Notes: a model not told the origin generated them from the letters alone. A stretch of 13,544 nucleotides of DNA from an uncultured Micrococcales bacterium (GCA_913056225.1 CAJXMQ010000018.1:1-13544), one strand, 5' to 3'. Counted from the first letter of the stretch, positions 1 through 7,081 are shown. Made by a program: numbers and translations.

Positions 1-323
1 TGGGTGCTGGTGTCCTGCCAAACGATTGCGTTATAAATTGGTTTGCCGGTCGATCTTTCCCATATAACGGTGGTTTCACGTTGGTTGGTGATTCCGATTG
101 AGGCGATTTGTCTTCTTGTTAGATTTGCTCGAGCCAGGGCCTGACCGACCGCCTCTCGGCTATTGGTCCAAATTTCCTCGGGGTCGTGCTCCACCCATCC
201 AGGGTTAGTCATAATTTGTTTGTGTTCGAGCTGACCGGTGGAAACGATTTGTCCCTGCTTATCAAAAACTATTGCTCTTGTGCTGGTGGTTCCCTGGTCG
301 ATGGAAATTATGTATTCGCTCAT
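1..323 (-). CDS. glpK: Glycerol kinase, N-terminal part (runs off the left edge)
   Basis: Reading the minus strand from an ATG at 321-323 gives about 107 residues with no stop before the window edge. The protein begins MSEYIISIDQGTTSTRAIVFD, which holds the FGGY-kinase phosphate-binding motif (DQGTTSTR), followed by PGWVEHDP near residue 42 and ITNQRETTVIW near residue 80, then PIYNAIVWQD. These are hallmark N-terminal motifs of glycerol kinase, which phosphorylates glycerol to glycerol 3-phosphate in the cytoplasm. Only the first fifth of the usual roughly 500 residues is present, so the C-terminal ATPase half cannot be checked. The Shine-Dalgarno (SD) sequence is weak (AAGGGC about 7 nt before ATG). 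The gene is divergent from the FAD monooxygenase. Other FGGY kinases share the first motif, but the combination shown fits glycerol kinase best. Confidence 0.93.
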   Translation of the reverse strand, partial: MSEYIISIDQGTTSTRAIVFDKQGQIVSTGQLEHKQIMTNPGWVEHDPEEIWTNSREAVGQALARANLTRRQIASIGITNQRETTVIWERSTGKPIYNAIVWQDTST

Positions 324-534
324 TGCAGGCCCTTACTCTGACTACTCTGTCCAAGTGAAAGTCTAGTTTTATTTGCCCTTCATAGCCTCGGGAATAGGTG
401 CAACCTTTATTTGAAAAACAGTAAAACATCCACAAAACGCCTGTTTATCTGGACTTAGTTTTGAACATAAGTGCAACTAGAGAGCGAACTAATGTAAAAA
501 TCCCCGAGCAACCAGCAGCTGTTAGGTTTATTGC
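324..534. other. Divergent intergenic region between glpK and the FAD monooxygenase
   Basis: This 211-bp AT-rich region must hold the promoters of both divergent genes. I could not find a -35/-10 pair with good spacing for either direction. It contains GACTTAGTTTTGAAC (452-466), nearly repeated as GACTTAGTTTGAAC (2194-2207) just before the lipoprotein gene. No AATGCATT site of the type seen in the catabolic locus occurs here, so these two genes probably do not belong to that regulon. Confidence 0.5.
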
Positions 535-2151
535 ATGAGCGAAACCGTCAAGATCCTGATAGTTGGCGCTGGCCCAGCAGGGTTGTCGTTGGCCATCCAT
601 CTCAAGCATTTGGGAATCGATGCCAAGATCATTGATAAAAAAGATGGGCTGACCGAAGATTCCGGAGGAGTGTTTCTCCAGGGGCAGTCGCTTATAAGTC
701 TTGGATATTCAATGGCGGAGAGAATCTCCAAACAAGCTCACCCAATTACCTCAGGAGCACTGAGTAGCAAATCCAAGCAACTGTTTAGTTTTGAACTGAC
801 TGAATTGCCAGGACAGTTTTTTGCACCAATGACAATCAGTCAAAACAAACTGGAAGCTGAATTGCTTGCGGAGCTTAGAGGGAAAGCCCTGGAGGTGAAT
901 TGGGGTCAGCAACTTAGGGAGATCAGTCAGGATGAAGACAAAGTAACAGTTGTCATCAAAAACCAAGACCTCGAAACCGATGAATTTGATTACGTGATTG
1001 GTGCGGATGGATCGGAAAGCACCGTAAGAGAGCAAATCGGTTTTGAGCTGGTGCGGCCTGGGAATTCAGGAGATTGGATTTCAGCCAACATCAAGCTTCA
1101 AACGGCCAATTTAGATTCCGCAAGGATCCAGATGTCGATGCATGATGGAAAACTGACAGCGATTTTTCCGATTGATTCAAACGGAAATTTCAGAGTGATT
1201 AGAAACTCAACATCTGGAGATGAAACCAAGACTGAATTTTGGGTCAACGCTTTGTCGGAGTTTGGAGTTATTGAAACCCCTGAGGTAACAGGCTCTTCAC
1301 GCTACGCAGTCGAAGAAAAATATTCTTCAGAGCTCAGACACGGCCGAGTTTTGCTTGTTGGTGACGCAGCCCACAGCTTCAGCCCCATTGGTGGACAGGG
1401 TTTCAACCTTGGATTATTGGAATCCGCCAACCTAGCTTGGAAACTGGCCATGGTTTCAAACGGAGCGGATGATGATTTGCTGGATACCTATTCAGAGGAA
1501 AGAGGAAGGGTTGCAGTTGGCTCGTTTAGCAAAGCTAGCTTGGCTTTTCGAATGGTGACTATCAAAAATGGACTACTGCAAAAACTCAGAGATATTTTTC
1601 TTTCAACTTCGAAATCTCTCTCGCCAATAAGAGACTTCCTTGCCTCCTCTTTGAAGGGTGAGGATGAGGTTTACCCGGCGGGCGGCATCAACCGAGAATT
1701 TTTTGATTCGGTGAGGGTAGGTGACTACCGGGAGCTTCCTGAAAATCAAGACATCGATAACTTCTTCAAAGGAATCAAGGCGGGTGCTCAGTTCAGTGTT
1801 CACAACGACAGGCTGAATGCTCTTGTTGACGATAAATTCTTCTCAGCGTTTTTGTTTGACGGACGTGAAAAAACTGAAGATGGCAAACAACGAATGCTGC
1901 AAGCCTATGAATATCTGAATGCGCAACCGATGATGCGTGCTTATATCTTTAGCGAGCAAGAGGGGCGTTTCGACAACTTAGAAAACTTTATTCTGGACCC
2001 AAACATGTATTTGCATAACCAGTTGTATGCATCAATGGAAAGCGTTTACATAGTCAGGCCCGATAACCACATCGGTTTTCGCTCAGCCCCAGTCGACCTA
2101 ACAGCGATTGAGCAGTGGTGGGATGATTTGCTCAGTGGAGAGACTGAATAG
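535..2151 (+). CDS. Class A FAD-dependent aromatic monooxygenase (PHBH/phenol hydroxylase-like)
   Basis: This 538-residue protein carries the three class A flavin monooxygenase signatures. They are the Rossmann motif GAGPAG at residues 11-16 with the acidic Asp34 ending strand 2 (FAD ribose), the DG motif YVIGADGSESTVRE at 153-166, and the GD motif GDAAHSFSPIGGQGFNLG at 276-293. The C-terminal part (about 400-538) looks like the thioredoxin-like domain of the phenol 2-monooxygenase/MhpA branch, ending in VYIVRPDNHIGFR. The length matches that branch. Such enzymes use NAD(P)H and O2 to hydroxylate an aromatic or polyketide-like substrate in the cytoplasm. The substrate cannot be read from sequence. 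The gene stands alone between a divergent glpK and a lipoprotein gene, so context does not help. The start at 535 has only a weak SD-like TAGG, but it puts the Rossmann motif at the usual distance from the N-terminus. Confidence 0.88.
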   Translation: MSETVKILIVGAGPAGLSLAIHLKHLGIDAKIIDKKDGLTEDSGGVFLQGQSLISLGYSMAERISKQAHPITSGALSSKSKQLFSFELTELPGQFFAPMTISQNKLEAELLAELRGKALEVNWGQQLREISQDEDKVTVVIKNQDLETDEFDYVIGADGSESTVREQIGFELVRPGNSGDWISANIKLQTANLDSARIQMSMHDGKLTAIFPIDSNGNFRVIRNSTSGDETKTEFWVNALSEFGVIETPEVTGSSRYAVEEKYSSELRHGRVLLVGDAAHSFSPIGGQGFNLGLLESANLAWKLAMVSNGADDDLLDTYSEERGRVAVGSFSKASLAFRMVTIKNGLLQKLRDIFLSTSKSLSPIRDFLASSLKGEDEVYPAGGINREFFDSVRVGDYRELPENQDIDNFFKGIKAGAQFSVHNDRLNALVDDKFFSAFLFDGREKTEDGKQRMLQAYEYLNAQPMMRAYIFSEQEGRFDNLENFILDPNMYLHNQLYASMESVYIVRPDNHIGFRSAPVDLTAIEQWWDDLLSGETE

Positions 2152-2160
2152 GTCTCCAAG

Positions 2161-2181
2161 TTTCAAAATAGTTTTTTGAAA
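2161..2181. repeat. AT-rich inverted repeat after the monooxygenase gene
   Basis: TTTCAAAA (2161-2168) and TTTTGAAA (2174-2181) are exact 8-bp reverse complements around a 5-nt loop. The stem starts 9 bp after the monooxygenase stop. It is too AT-rich to be a convincing intrinsic terminator. Its right arm overlaps a possible -35 (TTGAAA, 2176-2181) for the lipoprotein gene, so it could equally be an operator or chance. Confidence 0.35.
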
Positions 2182-2209
2182 TCTGCTCTTTGTGACTTAG
2201 TTTGAACTT

Positions 2210-2803
2210 ATGTCTCTTGGTCAAGCAATAATCAGATCAAAACCAGGTGTCCTAGCCTCAGGTTTATTGGTTCTCGCCCTACTGGTCTCTGGATGCTCCC
2301 AAACCGCGGAGACTGAATCATCAATGAACGAGCCTGAGTTGGGTGATTCAGATGTCTCGGAGCAAACTCCGCCAGAAACTGACTCAGAACCCGAAGCAGA
2401 AACCGAAGTAGAACAGAGTCCAACAGAAACAATTGAGTTGGTTGAATGCGGGCAGCAGGATCAGGATCAAATGGAGTCAACCATTGATTCGCAAACCGCT
2501 TCTTTTGCCGAAGGGGATTTTGAGGATGCCTACTCCTATGCCTCACCATCCTTCAGAGCCAATGTGAGTTTGAATGCGTTTATCCAGATAATCAACGGAA
2601 GCTATGGTCCACTGATCAGCTCCTCAAATCTTCAGTATTCAAACTGCGTTGCCGATGCTGATTTCGGCCTTGGCTTCATTGACGTTAGATTCACTCAGTC
2701 AGGCACTGAGGTTTATGCCCTGAAATACACTCTCGTTGCTTCTGATGAGGGCTGGAGAGTTGATGGCGCAGGCAACTTAGAAGCCATTGGACAGGGAACT
2801 TAG
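2210..2803 (+). CDS. Secreted lipoprotein with an NTF2-like/DUF4864-type domain
   Basis: This 197-residue protein has a short basic N-terminus, a hydrophobic segment (about 13-26) and a lipobox VSGC with Cys29, so it should be lipidated and anchored outside the membrane. Residues 30-75 form an acidic Ser/Thr/Glu/Pro-rich linker. Residues 78-197 look like a compact domain: an Ala/Asp-rich helix with FAEGDFEDAYSYASPSFR, then FIQIINGSYGPL and strands ending in GWRVDG. That pattern resembles DUF4864 or other NTF2-like folds; this is a similarity judgement by eye. Function is unknown. No SD precedes the ATG. A weak TTGAAA (2176-2181), 16-nt spacer and TAGTTT (2198-2203) would put transcription start near the ATG, suggesting a leaderless message. 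The gene converges on the tRNA-Lys gene. Confidence 0.85.
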   Translation: MSLGQAIIRSKPGVLASGLLVLALLVSGCSQTAETESSMNEPELGDSDVSEQTPPETDSEPEAETEVEQSPTETIELVECGQQDQDQMESTIDSQTASFAEGDFEDAYSYASPSFRANVSLNAFIQIINGSYGPLISSSNLQYSNCVADADFGLGFIDVRFTQSGTEVYALKYTLVASDEGWRVDGAGNLEAIGQGT

Positions 2804-2813
2804 AGTGATGAAG

Positions 2814-2886
<73 letters not shown>

Positions 2887-2963
2887 TCGACTGAGAAAGT
2901 TTAGCAGTTAGCTGGCTCAGAACAATCAGAACGGTTACGAAAGATGCATCGGGGGTAAGTGGA

Positions 2964-2992
2964 TTGTCATTTATACCCTTGGGGGGTACAGT
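2964..2992 (+). promoter_or_regulatory. csoR promoter with an embedded CsoR-type operator
   Basis: A -35 TTGTCA (2964-2969) and -10 TACAGT (2987-2992) are separated by exactly 17 nt. The spacer holds TACCCTTGGGGGGTA (2974-2988), an imperfect G/C-tract inverted repeat of the kind CsoR/RcnR proteins bind, overlapping the first bases of the -10. Transcription would start at 2999-3000, which is the csoR ATG, so the message should be leaderless. The geometry predicts repression by CsoR of its own gene, relieved by Cu(I). Confidence 0.75.
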
Positions 2993-2999
2993 CAAACTC

Positions 3000-3281
3000 A
3001 TGAATGGTTATACACAGGACAAAGACGATATTGCTCGTCGCCTAAAAAGAGTTGAAGGCCAAGTTCGAGGTATTGGCGACATGGTCAGTGCCGACAAATA
3101 TTGCATTGATGTCCTCACTCAAATTTCTGCAGCGACCAAAGCCTTGGAATCAGTCGCACTTTTGCTTTTGTCAGATCACCTAAACCATTGCGTGGTGGAG
3201 GCTATTGAAGGTGGTGGCCCGGAGGTTTCAGCAAAGATTCAAGAAGCTAACGATGCAATCGCAAGGCTAGTTAAGTCTTAG
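3000..3281 (+). CDS. csoR: CsoR-family copper-sensing transcriptional repressor
   Basis: This is a 93-residue all-helical DUF156-family protein. It carries the DNA-binding segment RRLKRVEGQVRGI (13-25) and the Cu(I) ligand triad Cys35, His60, Cys64 (YCIDVLTQ and HLNHC), which matches the C-H-C set of CsoR rather than formaldehyde- or nickel-sensing relatives. I chose the ATG at 3000. The in-frame TTG at 2964, giving 12 more residues, is the -35 box itself and lies upstream of the predicted transcription start. CsoR binds G-tract inverted repeats and releases them on binding Cu(I). No copper ATPase, chaperone or CopZ is beside it. The next gene is convergent, so the copper-export target must lie elsewhere, or csoR controls only itself here. 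Confidence 0.93.
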   Translation: MNGYTQDKDDIARRLKRVEGQVRGIGDMVSADKYCIDVLTQISAATKALESVALLLLSDHLNHCVVEAIEGGGPEVSAKIQEANDAIARLVKS

Positions 3282-3328
3282 AGCCTGGGTGAATCCAGTC
3301 AATCTGGAGCCTTGTGGAGCATATTGGC
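3282..3328. other. Short convergent spacer with a weak hairpin
   Basis: The 47 bp between csoR and the convergent ABM-fold gene contain TCCAG TCAAT CTGGA, a 5-bp stem with a 5-nt loop. There is no T-tract on either side, so it is at best a weak bidirectional terminator. Confidence 0.3.
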
Positions 3329-3646
3329 CTAAGGATTGTTATCAACTCGTGAGCTTTGATTTTCCAGGAAAATAGCTTCTCTTTCGGAGGTTAAGTTCGG
3401 GATCACTTCGGCCAAAAAATGTTTCACATGATCTGTTTCAAGATGTTTTGCATAACCATTTTCTGAGCTAAAGGTTTCGATCAGATAAAAAGTATCGTCA
3501 GAATCCTTGGCTCGGGTTACATGAAATTCTTCACAAAAATCAGTCAAGAGGCTTGAGTTTGCAAGGGAAAGAAGGGCATTGAGGAGTTCTTCCGCTGAGC
3601 TCTCGGCTGCCGTGATTTTTACAAACACGTGGTACTTCGGATCCAT
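3329..3646 (-). CDS. ABM-fold (putative quinol monooxygenase/YgiN-like) protein
   Basis: This 105-residue protein matches the layout of the antibiotic biosynthesis monooxygenase family, a dimeric ferredoxin-like fold. It has a first strand YHVFVKITAA (5-14), a helix with EELLNALLSLANSS, a strand EFHVTRAKDSDDTFYLIETF (40-59), then YAKHLETDHVKHFL (65-78) with the typical paired His residues, and a C-terminal tail of about 15 charged residues. Family members act on quinols, flavins or oxidised metabolites, often without a cofactor, and some are heme-degrading or have no known role. No substrate can be assigned. The start at 3646 has no evident SD. The gene is divergent from the dctP promoter region. 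I see no reason to place it in the catabolic operon. Confidence 0.75.
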   Translation of the reverse strand: MDPKYHVFVKITAAESSAEELLNALLSLANSSLLTDFCEEFHVTRAKDSDDTFYLIETFSSENGYAKHLETDHVKHFLAEVIPNLTSEREAIFLENQSSRVDNNP

Positions 3647-3744
3647 AAGCCAACCGTTTCATATTCCATCAGCGCACATCGACGTGCTTTATGTTCTAAC
3701 TCGGAGATTAACAAAATTCTTCAAAAAAGGCATCATTTTTGCTC

Positions 3745-3756
3745 AAAATGCATCTT
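3745..3756 (+). promoter_or_regulatory. Upstream ATGCAT operator (site A) of the TRAP operon
   Basis: AAAATGCATCTT shares AAAATGCAT with the downstream site at 3774-3787 in the same orientation. The two cores (3748 and 3777) are 29 bp apart. A degenerate copy in reverse orientation, AAGCATT (3758-3764), lies between them. Site A is 10 bp upstream of the -35, so it may help cooperative binding or looping. Confidence 0.55.
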
Positions 3757-3766
3757 CAAGCATTGT

Positions 3767-3795
3767 TTGACAGAAAATGCATTATCTGCGATTAT
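3767..3795 (+). promoter_or_regulatory. Promoter of the TRAP/catabolic operon with GntR-type operator (site B)
   Basis: A consensus -35 TTGACA (3767-3772) and a -10 GATTAT (3790-3795, 4 of 6) are 17 nt apart. The spacer contains AAAATGCATTATCT (3774-3787), identical over 14 bases to the site at 10245-10258 and sharing AATGCATT with the gntR promoter. A bound dimer here would block polymerase. Transcription should start near 3802, giving an 85-nt leader. That leader holds a small stem (GACTC 3844-3848 with GAGTC 3858-3862) and then the SD. Confidence 0.72.
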
Positions 3796-3886
3796 TTTGC
3801 CACTGCTTGGCCGTTGACCACCTCACCAAAGGCGACCACGCGAGACTCGGGAGGTCTGAGTCGAAAACATTATTAGAGAGGGTGAA

Positions 3887-5041
3887 ATGATAGTAGCGAA
3901 CAGTTTGACCAAAACCTTTGTCGGTTTTGCAGCAGCAGCGTTGGTGCTGACTGGATGCGCTGCCAGTGAGACAGATACCAGTTCGGTAGACGACTCAACT
4001 GACAACAGCAGTGGCTCCTCGGGAGAAATCGCGGGCGAGACCATCACAATGACCGTCGGCGCGGGACACCCAGCCGGTGGAGCAATCACATATGCAAACC
4101 GCCTAGAGAGCTGGTTTGTGCCAGAGCTAAAGGCACGTGTAGCAGCAGAGACCAATCACGAGCTTGAGGTTATTGAGGCTTACGGTGGATCTATTGCCAC
4201 TCTTGCAGAGGTACTGGGCGCAACTGAGAGTGGATTGCTGGATGTTGGAGCAATCATCTATCCGTTTGAGCCATCCTCACTGTTCTTGCACAACCTAGAA
4301 ATGAAGATTCCATTCTCATCAACCGACCCAGAAATTGCGATCAAAGCAATGCGTGCGGTTTATGACGAGGTTCCTTACATGAGCGAAGTTCTTGAGGAAG
4401 AGCACAACCAGAGAGTATTGGGATTGTGGACCACTGGTTCATACCACCTAGTAACAACCTTTGAGTGGGACAGCTTTGAAGACCTAGCTGGTAGAACAAT
4501 TACCGCTGCTGGTCCAAACCTGCCATGGATTACCGCTGCTGGTGTGAACCCAGTTCAGGGAAGCCTTGGTGAGTGGTACACAGGTCTAGAGACAGGTGTT
4601 ATCGATGGAGCGGTTATGTTCCCAGAGGCAACCGCTGGCTTCAAGCTTTACGAACCAGCTCCGTACTACACAGAGATTGGTTTCGGTGCCAGCCCTCAGG
4701 GTGCGATCACCGTAAACCTAGACTCCTTCAACAGCTTGCCAGCTGACGTCCAGGAAATCTTGGTCGAGTTGGGTGTTGAGTTTGAGGCACAAATCGCTGG
4801 TTGGGTAGTGGAGGAAAGTGGCCAGGCTTACGACGTTATGCGTGAGGCCGGAACCACAATCAACTCCCTTTCAGATGAGGCTCGTGCAGACTGGGTAAAC
4901 CGTCTACCAGAGCTTCCAAACGAGGGTGCTCAGGAAGCTAATGACATGGGTCTCCCAGGTTCAGAGGCATTCCGCGTTTACATCAGGGCACAGGAGGAAC
5001 TTGGTTATGAGTTCCCACGTGACTGGGTAATCGAAGACTAA
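3887..5041 (+). CDS. dctP: TRAP transporter substrate-binding lipoprotein (DctP family)
   Basis: This 384-residue protein has a lipobox LTGC (Cys24) after a hydrophobic segment, a Ser/Asp/Thr linker (25-47) and then a DctP-type binding domain. The family signature region is 198-242, where EDLAGRTITAAG leads to a hinge helix and LGEWYTGLETGVIDG, followed by FPEATAGFKLYE. Lipid anchoring replaces the periplasmic form, as expected in a Gram-positive. It would capture the substrate outside the cell and pass it to DctQM. In most DctP proteins the segment corresponding to GRTITAAG reads roughly GLKIRVxG, with an Arg that salt-bridges a substrate carboxylate; here that position is Thr206. The start is well supported by GAGAGGGTGA 2-11 nt before ATG. 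It is the first gene of a six-gene operon, with a stem-loop after the stop that probably lets it be made in excess of the permease. Confidence 0.93.
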   Translation: MIVANSLTKTFVGFAAAALVLTGCAASETDTSSVDDSTDNSSGSSGEIAGETITMTVGAGHPAGGAITYANRLESWFVPELKARVAAETNHELEVIEAYGGSIATLAEVLGATESGLLDVGAIIYPFEPSSLFLHNLEMKIPFSSTDPEIAIKAMRAVYDEVPYMSEVLEEEHNQRVLGLWTTGSYHLVTTFEWDSFEDLAGRTITAAGPNLPWITAAGVNPVQGSLGEWYTGLETGVIDGAVMFPEATAGFKLYEPAPYYTEIGFGASPQGAITVNLDSFNSLPADVQEILVELGVEFEAQIAGWVVEESGQAYDVMREAGTTINSLSDEARADWVNRLPELPNEGAQEANDMGLPGSEAFRVYIRAQEELGYEFPRDWVIED

Positions 5042-5046
5042 AAAAA

Positions 5047-5086
5047 TTAGCCCGCCACTGGTTGTTTTGCGCCGGTGGCGGGCTAA
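5047..5086. terminator. Intercistronic stem-loop between dctP and dctQ
   Basis: TTAGCCCGCCACTGG (5047-5061) pairs with CCGGTGGCGGGCTAA (5072-5086): 15 bp with one G-U, and a 10-nt loop. On the plus strand no U-tract follows, so it is more likely a 3' mRNA stabiliser or partial attenuator than a full terminator. Seven A's (5040-5046) just before it make it a textbook intrinsic terminator for transcription on the minus strand. Confidence 0.85.
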
Positions 5087-5120
5087 GCTTCAACCCCTTG
5101 TATAGCTCGAAGGAGAGCAA

Positions 5121-5621
5121 ATGATTTTCACTCAGTTCGATCGAGCTGTTTCTAGGGTCAGTTCAGTCATGGCTGGCGCGGGGGCAACGCTTATTGGCCT
5201 TTTGGGGTTGGCCGTGGTTGCAGATGTAGTTGGCAGGCAAATTGGAACACCGGTAACCGGCATTGTTGAATTAGCTGCCCAAACAGTTGTTATTTCTGCA
5301 TTTCTGACCATGCCCTACGTTATGCGTAAGGGCGGGCATATCCGAGCCACAGTGTTGGTATCAAGGACTCCACCTGCAGTGCGCAAATCACTAGAGCTAA
5401 TCGCCTACTCAATTGGTGCGATCATCTTCGCTCTACTGGCCAGTTCAGCCTGGGAAGCCTTCGTGTCTGACTTTGTGAATGCGTCATATGAAGGAGAGGG
5501 GGCTCTCAGGATTCCAACCTGGCCCGCTCGTCTCACAATTTTTGTTGCATCTATTTTCATGATCGTGGAAAGCGCTTTAGCCGCGGTCAAGACTTTTGTA
5601 AAGGTTGAGAACAATGAGTAG
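5121..5621 (+). CDS. dctQ: TRAP transporter small permease (DctQ family)
   Basis: This 166-residue protein has four predicted membrane segments (about 19-37, 48-66, 90-108 and 135-155). The DctQ signature ADVVGRQIGTPVTGIVELAA is at 34-53, with MRKGGHIR at 68-75. DctQ pairs with the large subunit DctM to form the membrane complex of a TRAP transporter, a secondary symporter usually driven by Na+. The SD AGGAGA, 5 nt before the ATG, is the strongest in the operon and directly follows the intercistronic hairpin. The stop overlaps the start of dctM by 8 nt, implying translational coupling and equal amounts of the two subunits. Confidence 0.94.
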   Translation: MIFTQFDRAVSRVSSVMAGAGATLIGLLGLAVVADVVGRQIGTPVTGIVELAAQTVVISAFLTMPYVMRKGGHIRATVLVSRTPPAVRKSLELIAYSIGAIIFALLASSAWEAFVSDFVNASYEGEGALRIPTWPARLTIFVASIFMIVESALAAVKTFVKVENNE

Positions 5622-7065
5622 CGTTGAAATAGCAGAAATTGCGGTAATCGCCCTGTTCCTCTTGGTCTTGAGTGGCGTTCCAATTAGCTTTGCGTTGATT
5701 GTCACATCCTTCGTAGGTATGTATTTCATTACTGACAATCTGGATATTGCATTCAACCTTTTGAATGCCGTTGCATACTCTGGTGTTCGAGATTATGTGT
5801 TTGCGGTGATTCCTCTATTCGTGCTCATGGGTGCATTCATGACCAACTCCCGAGCGGCGGAGGCCTTGTTCACGGCCATTAACTATCTCTTGCAAAAAGT
5901 TCGTTCTGGATTGGCGATTGCCACCGTAGGCGCAAATGCGATTTTTGCTGCGGTTACCGGAGTTAGCGTTGCATCAGCCGCAGTGTTTTCAAACGTTGCA
6001 TTCCCGCAAATGCAGAGGTATGGCTATTCGAAACGAATGTCACTCGGAGTCATCGGCGGTAGTTCCATCCTTGGAATGCTGATTCCCCCAAGCTTGCTGA
6101 TGATTCTGTATGGAATTTTGACCCAGGTCTCGATTGGTGCGATGTTCATCGCTGGAGTGGTTCCCGGAATTGTGCTGGCGCTTATGTTCTCGGCCTACTT
6201 GTTTATTTCCAGTTTTATTCGCCCTGACTTTTTTGGTGTGGATCCCAAAGGCAATGGCTATTTCGCAGTTCGAGCCAGAGCCAAGATGGCTAAGGCTCAG
6301 TCCCGTGGAGCAGGAAACGACGTTTCAGACCCACTGACGGTTGGCCAGAAAAAGATTTCACTTCCAGGCATGATGACGCAGACCATGGTGGTGCCCACCA
6401 CTCAAATGTCATTTACCAAAGCAATGCTGGGAGCTTTGCCGATTCTTTTGTTGGTAGCCCTTGTAATCGGCGGAATCTGGGGAGGGTTGTTCTCCCCAAC
6501 GGAGGCCAGTGCTGTTGGAGCTATTGGAGCGTTGGTGATTGCTCCTTTGATGGGAATGGACCTAAAGAAATTTGTTCGTTCATTCCAGCAGACAGCAATC
6601 AGCGTTGGTGGCATTTTGCTGCTTCTAATTGCAGCTGGATTCTTCTCCCGGATGTTGGCGGCAAGTGGGTTTATCAACCAGGTCAGTAACTTCATTCAGA
6701 GCTTGGAAATAGGACCCACCCTGATTGTGATTCTGTTCATATTGATCTTGATCGTGATGGGAACCATCCTGGACTCCAGCTCGATTATTTTGCTTGCCAT
6801 TCCTTTGATGTTCCCCTCCGTTCTAGCGCTTGGAATAGACCCGGTCTGGTTTGGAATTGTGTTCATCATTGCCGTTGAGGTTGGGCTTCTAACGCCGCCG
6901 TTTGGAATGGTGCCGTTTGCTATGAATGCAACTTTGGGCAAGCGAGCGAGTGTCGAAGACGTTTTTGCGGGAGCATTCCCGTTTGTGTTGATCATGATTG
7001 CGTTCTTGGGACTGCTATTGCTATTCCCAGAGCTAGCAACGTGGCTTCCTAATTTATTGAGATAG
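5614..7065 (+). CDS. dctM: TRAP transporter large permease (DctM family)
   Basis: This 483-residue polytopic protein has about a dozen hydrophobic segments. Family features include SGVPISFAL near residue 20, AVTGVSVASAAVFSNVAFPQ (113-132), the hinge GGSSILGMLIPPS (148-160) and the second-half GGLFSPTEASAVGAIGAL (290-307). It forms the transport channel of the TRAP complex. I chose the ATG at 5614, which overlaps the dctQ stop (ATGAGTAG), with AAGG upstream; an in-frame TTG at 5605 is possible but less likely. The protein is about 50 residues longer than a typical DctM. The extra length is a polar, Lys/Arg/Gln-rich loop at about 204-268 between the two halves, probably cytoplasmic. Confidence 0.93.
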   Translation: MSSVEIAEIAVIALFLLVLSGVPISFALIVTSFVGMYFITDNLDIAFNLLNAVAYSGVRDYVFAVIPLFVLMGAFMTNSRAAEALFTAINYLLQKVRSGLAIATVGANAIFAAVTGVSVASAAVFSNVAFPQMQRYGYSKRMSLGVIGGSSILGMLIPPSLLMILYGILTQVSIGAMFIAGVVPGIVLALMFSAYLFISSFIRPDFFGVDPKGNGYFAVRARAKMAKAQSRGAGNDVSDPLTVGQKKISLPGMMTQTMVVPTTQMSFTKAMLGALPILLLVALVIGGIWGGLFSPTEASAVGAIGALVIAPLMGMDLKKFVRSFQQTAISVGGILLLLIAAGFFSRMLAASGFINQVSNFIQSLEIGPTLIVILFILILIVMGTILDSSSIILLAIPLMFPSVLALGIDPVWFGIVFIIAVEVGLLTPPFGMVPFAMNATLGKRASVEDVFAGAFPFVLIMIAFLGLLLLFPELATWLPNLLR

Positions 7066-7081
7066 TTGGAGAGATTAGAAA

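Noticed and set aside
1138..2032. ATGCAT hexamers at 1138-1143 and 2027-2032
   Set aside because: Both are inside the monooxygenase coding region with unrelated flanks. They match chance expectation for a 6-mer.
2161..2181. AT-rich hairpin as an intrinsic terminator of the monooxygenase gene
   Set aside because: The stem has only two G/C pairs out of eight and no separate T-tract. It is listed only as an inverted repeat.
2943..2950. GATGCATC palindrome upstream of csoR and the tRNA-Lys gene
   Set aside because: It contains ATGCAT but lacks the AA/TT flanks of the other sites, is not placed between promoter boxes, and sits beside genes unrelated to the catabolic locus. One chance hexamer is expected.
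3579..3817. Short open frames of about 62 codons in the region before dctP
   Set aside because: They overlap the ABM-fold gene and run across the promoter and operators. They show no ribosome site and no recognisable protein pattern.
5047..5086. Stem-loop as the end of the dctP operon
   Set aside because: No T-tract follows on the plus strand, and dctQ, with a strong ribosome site and no promoter boxes visible in the gap, follows at once. Read-through is expected.
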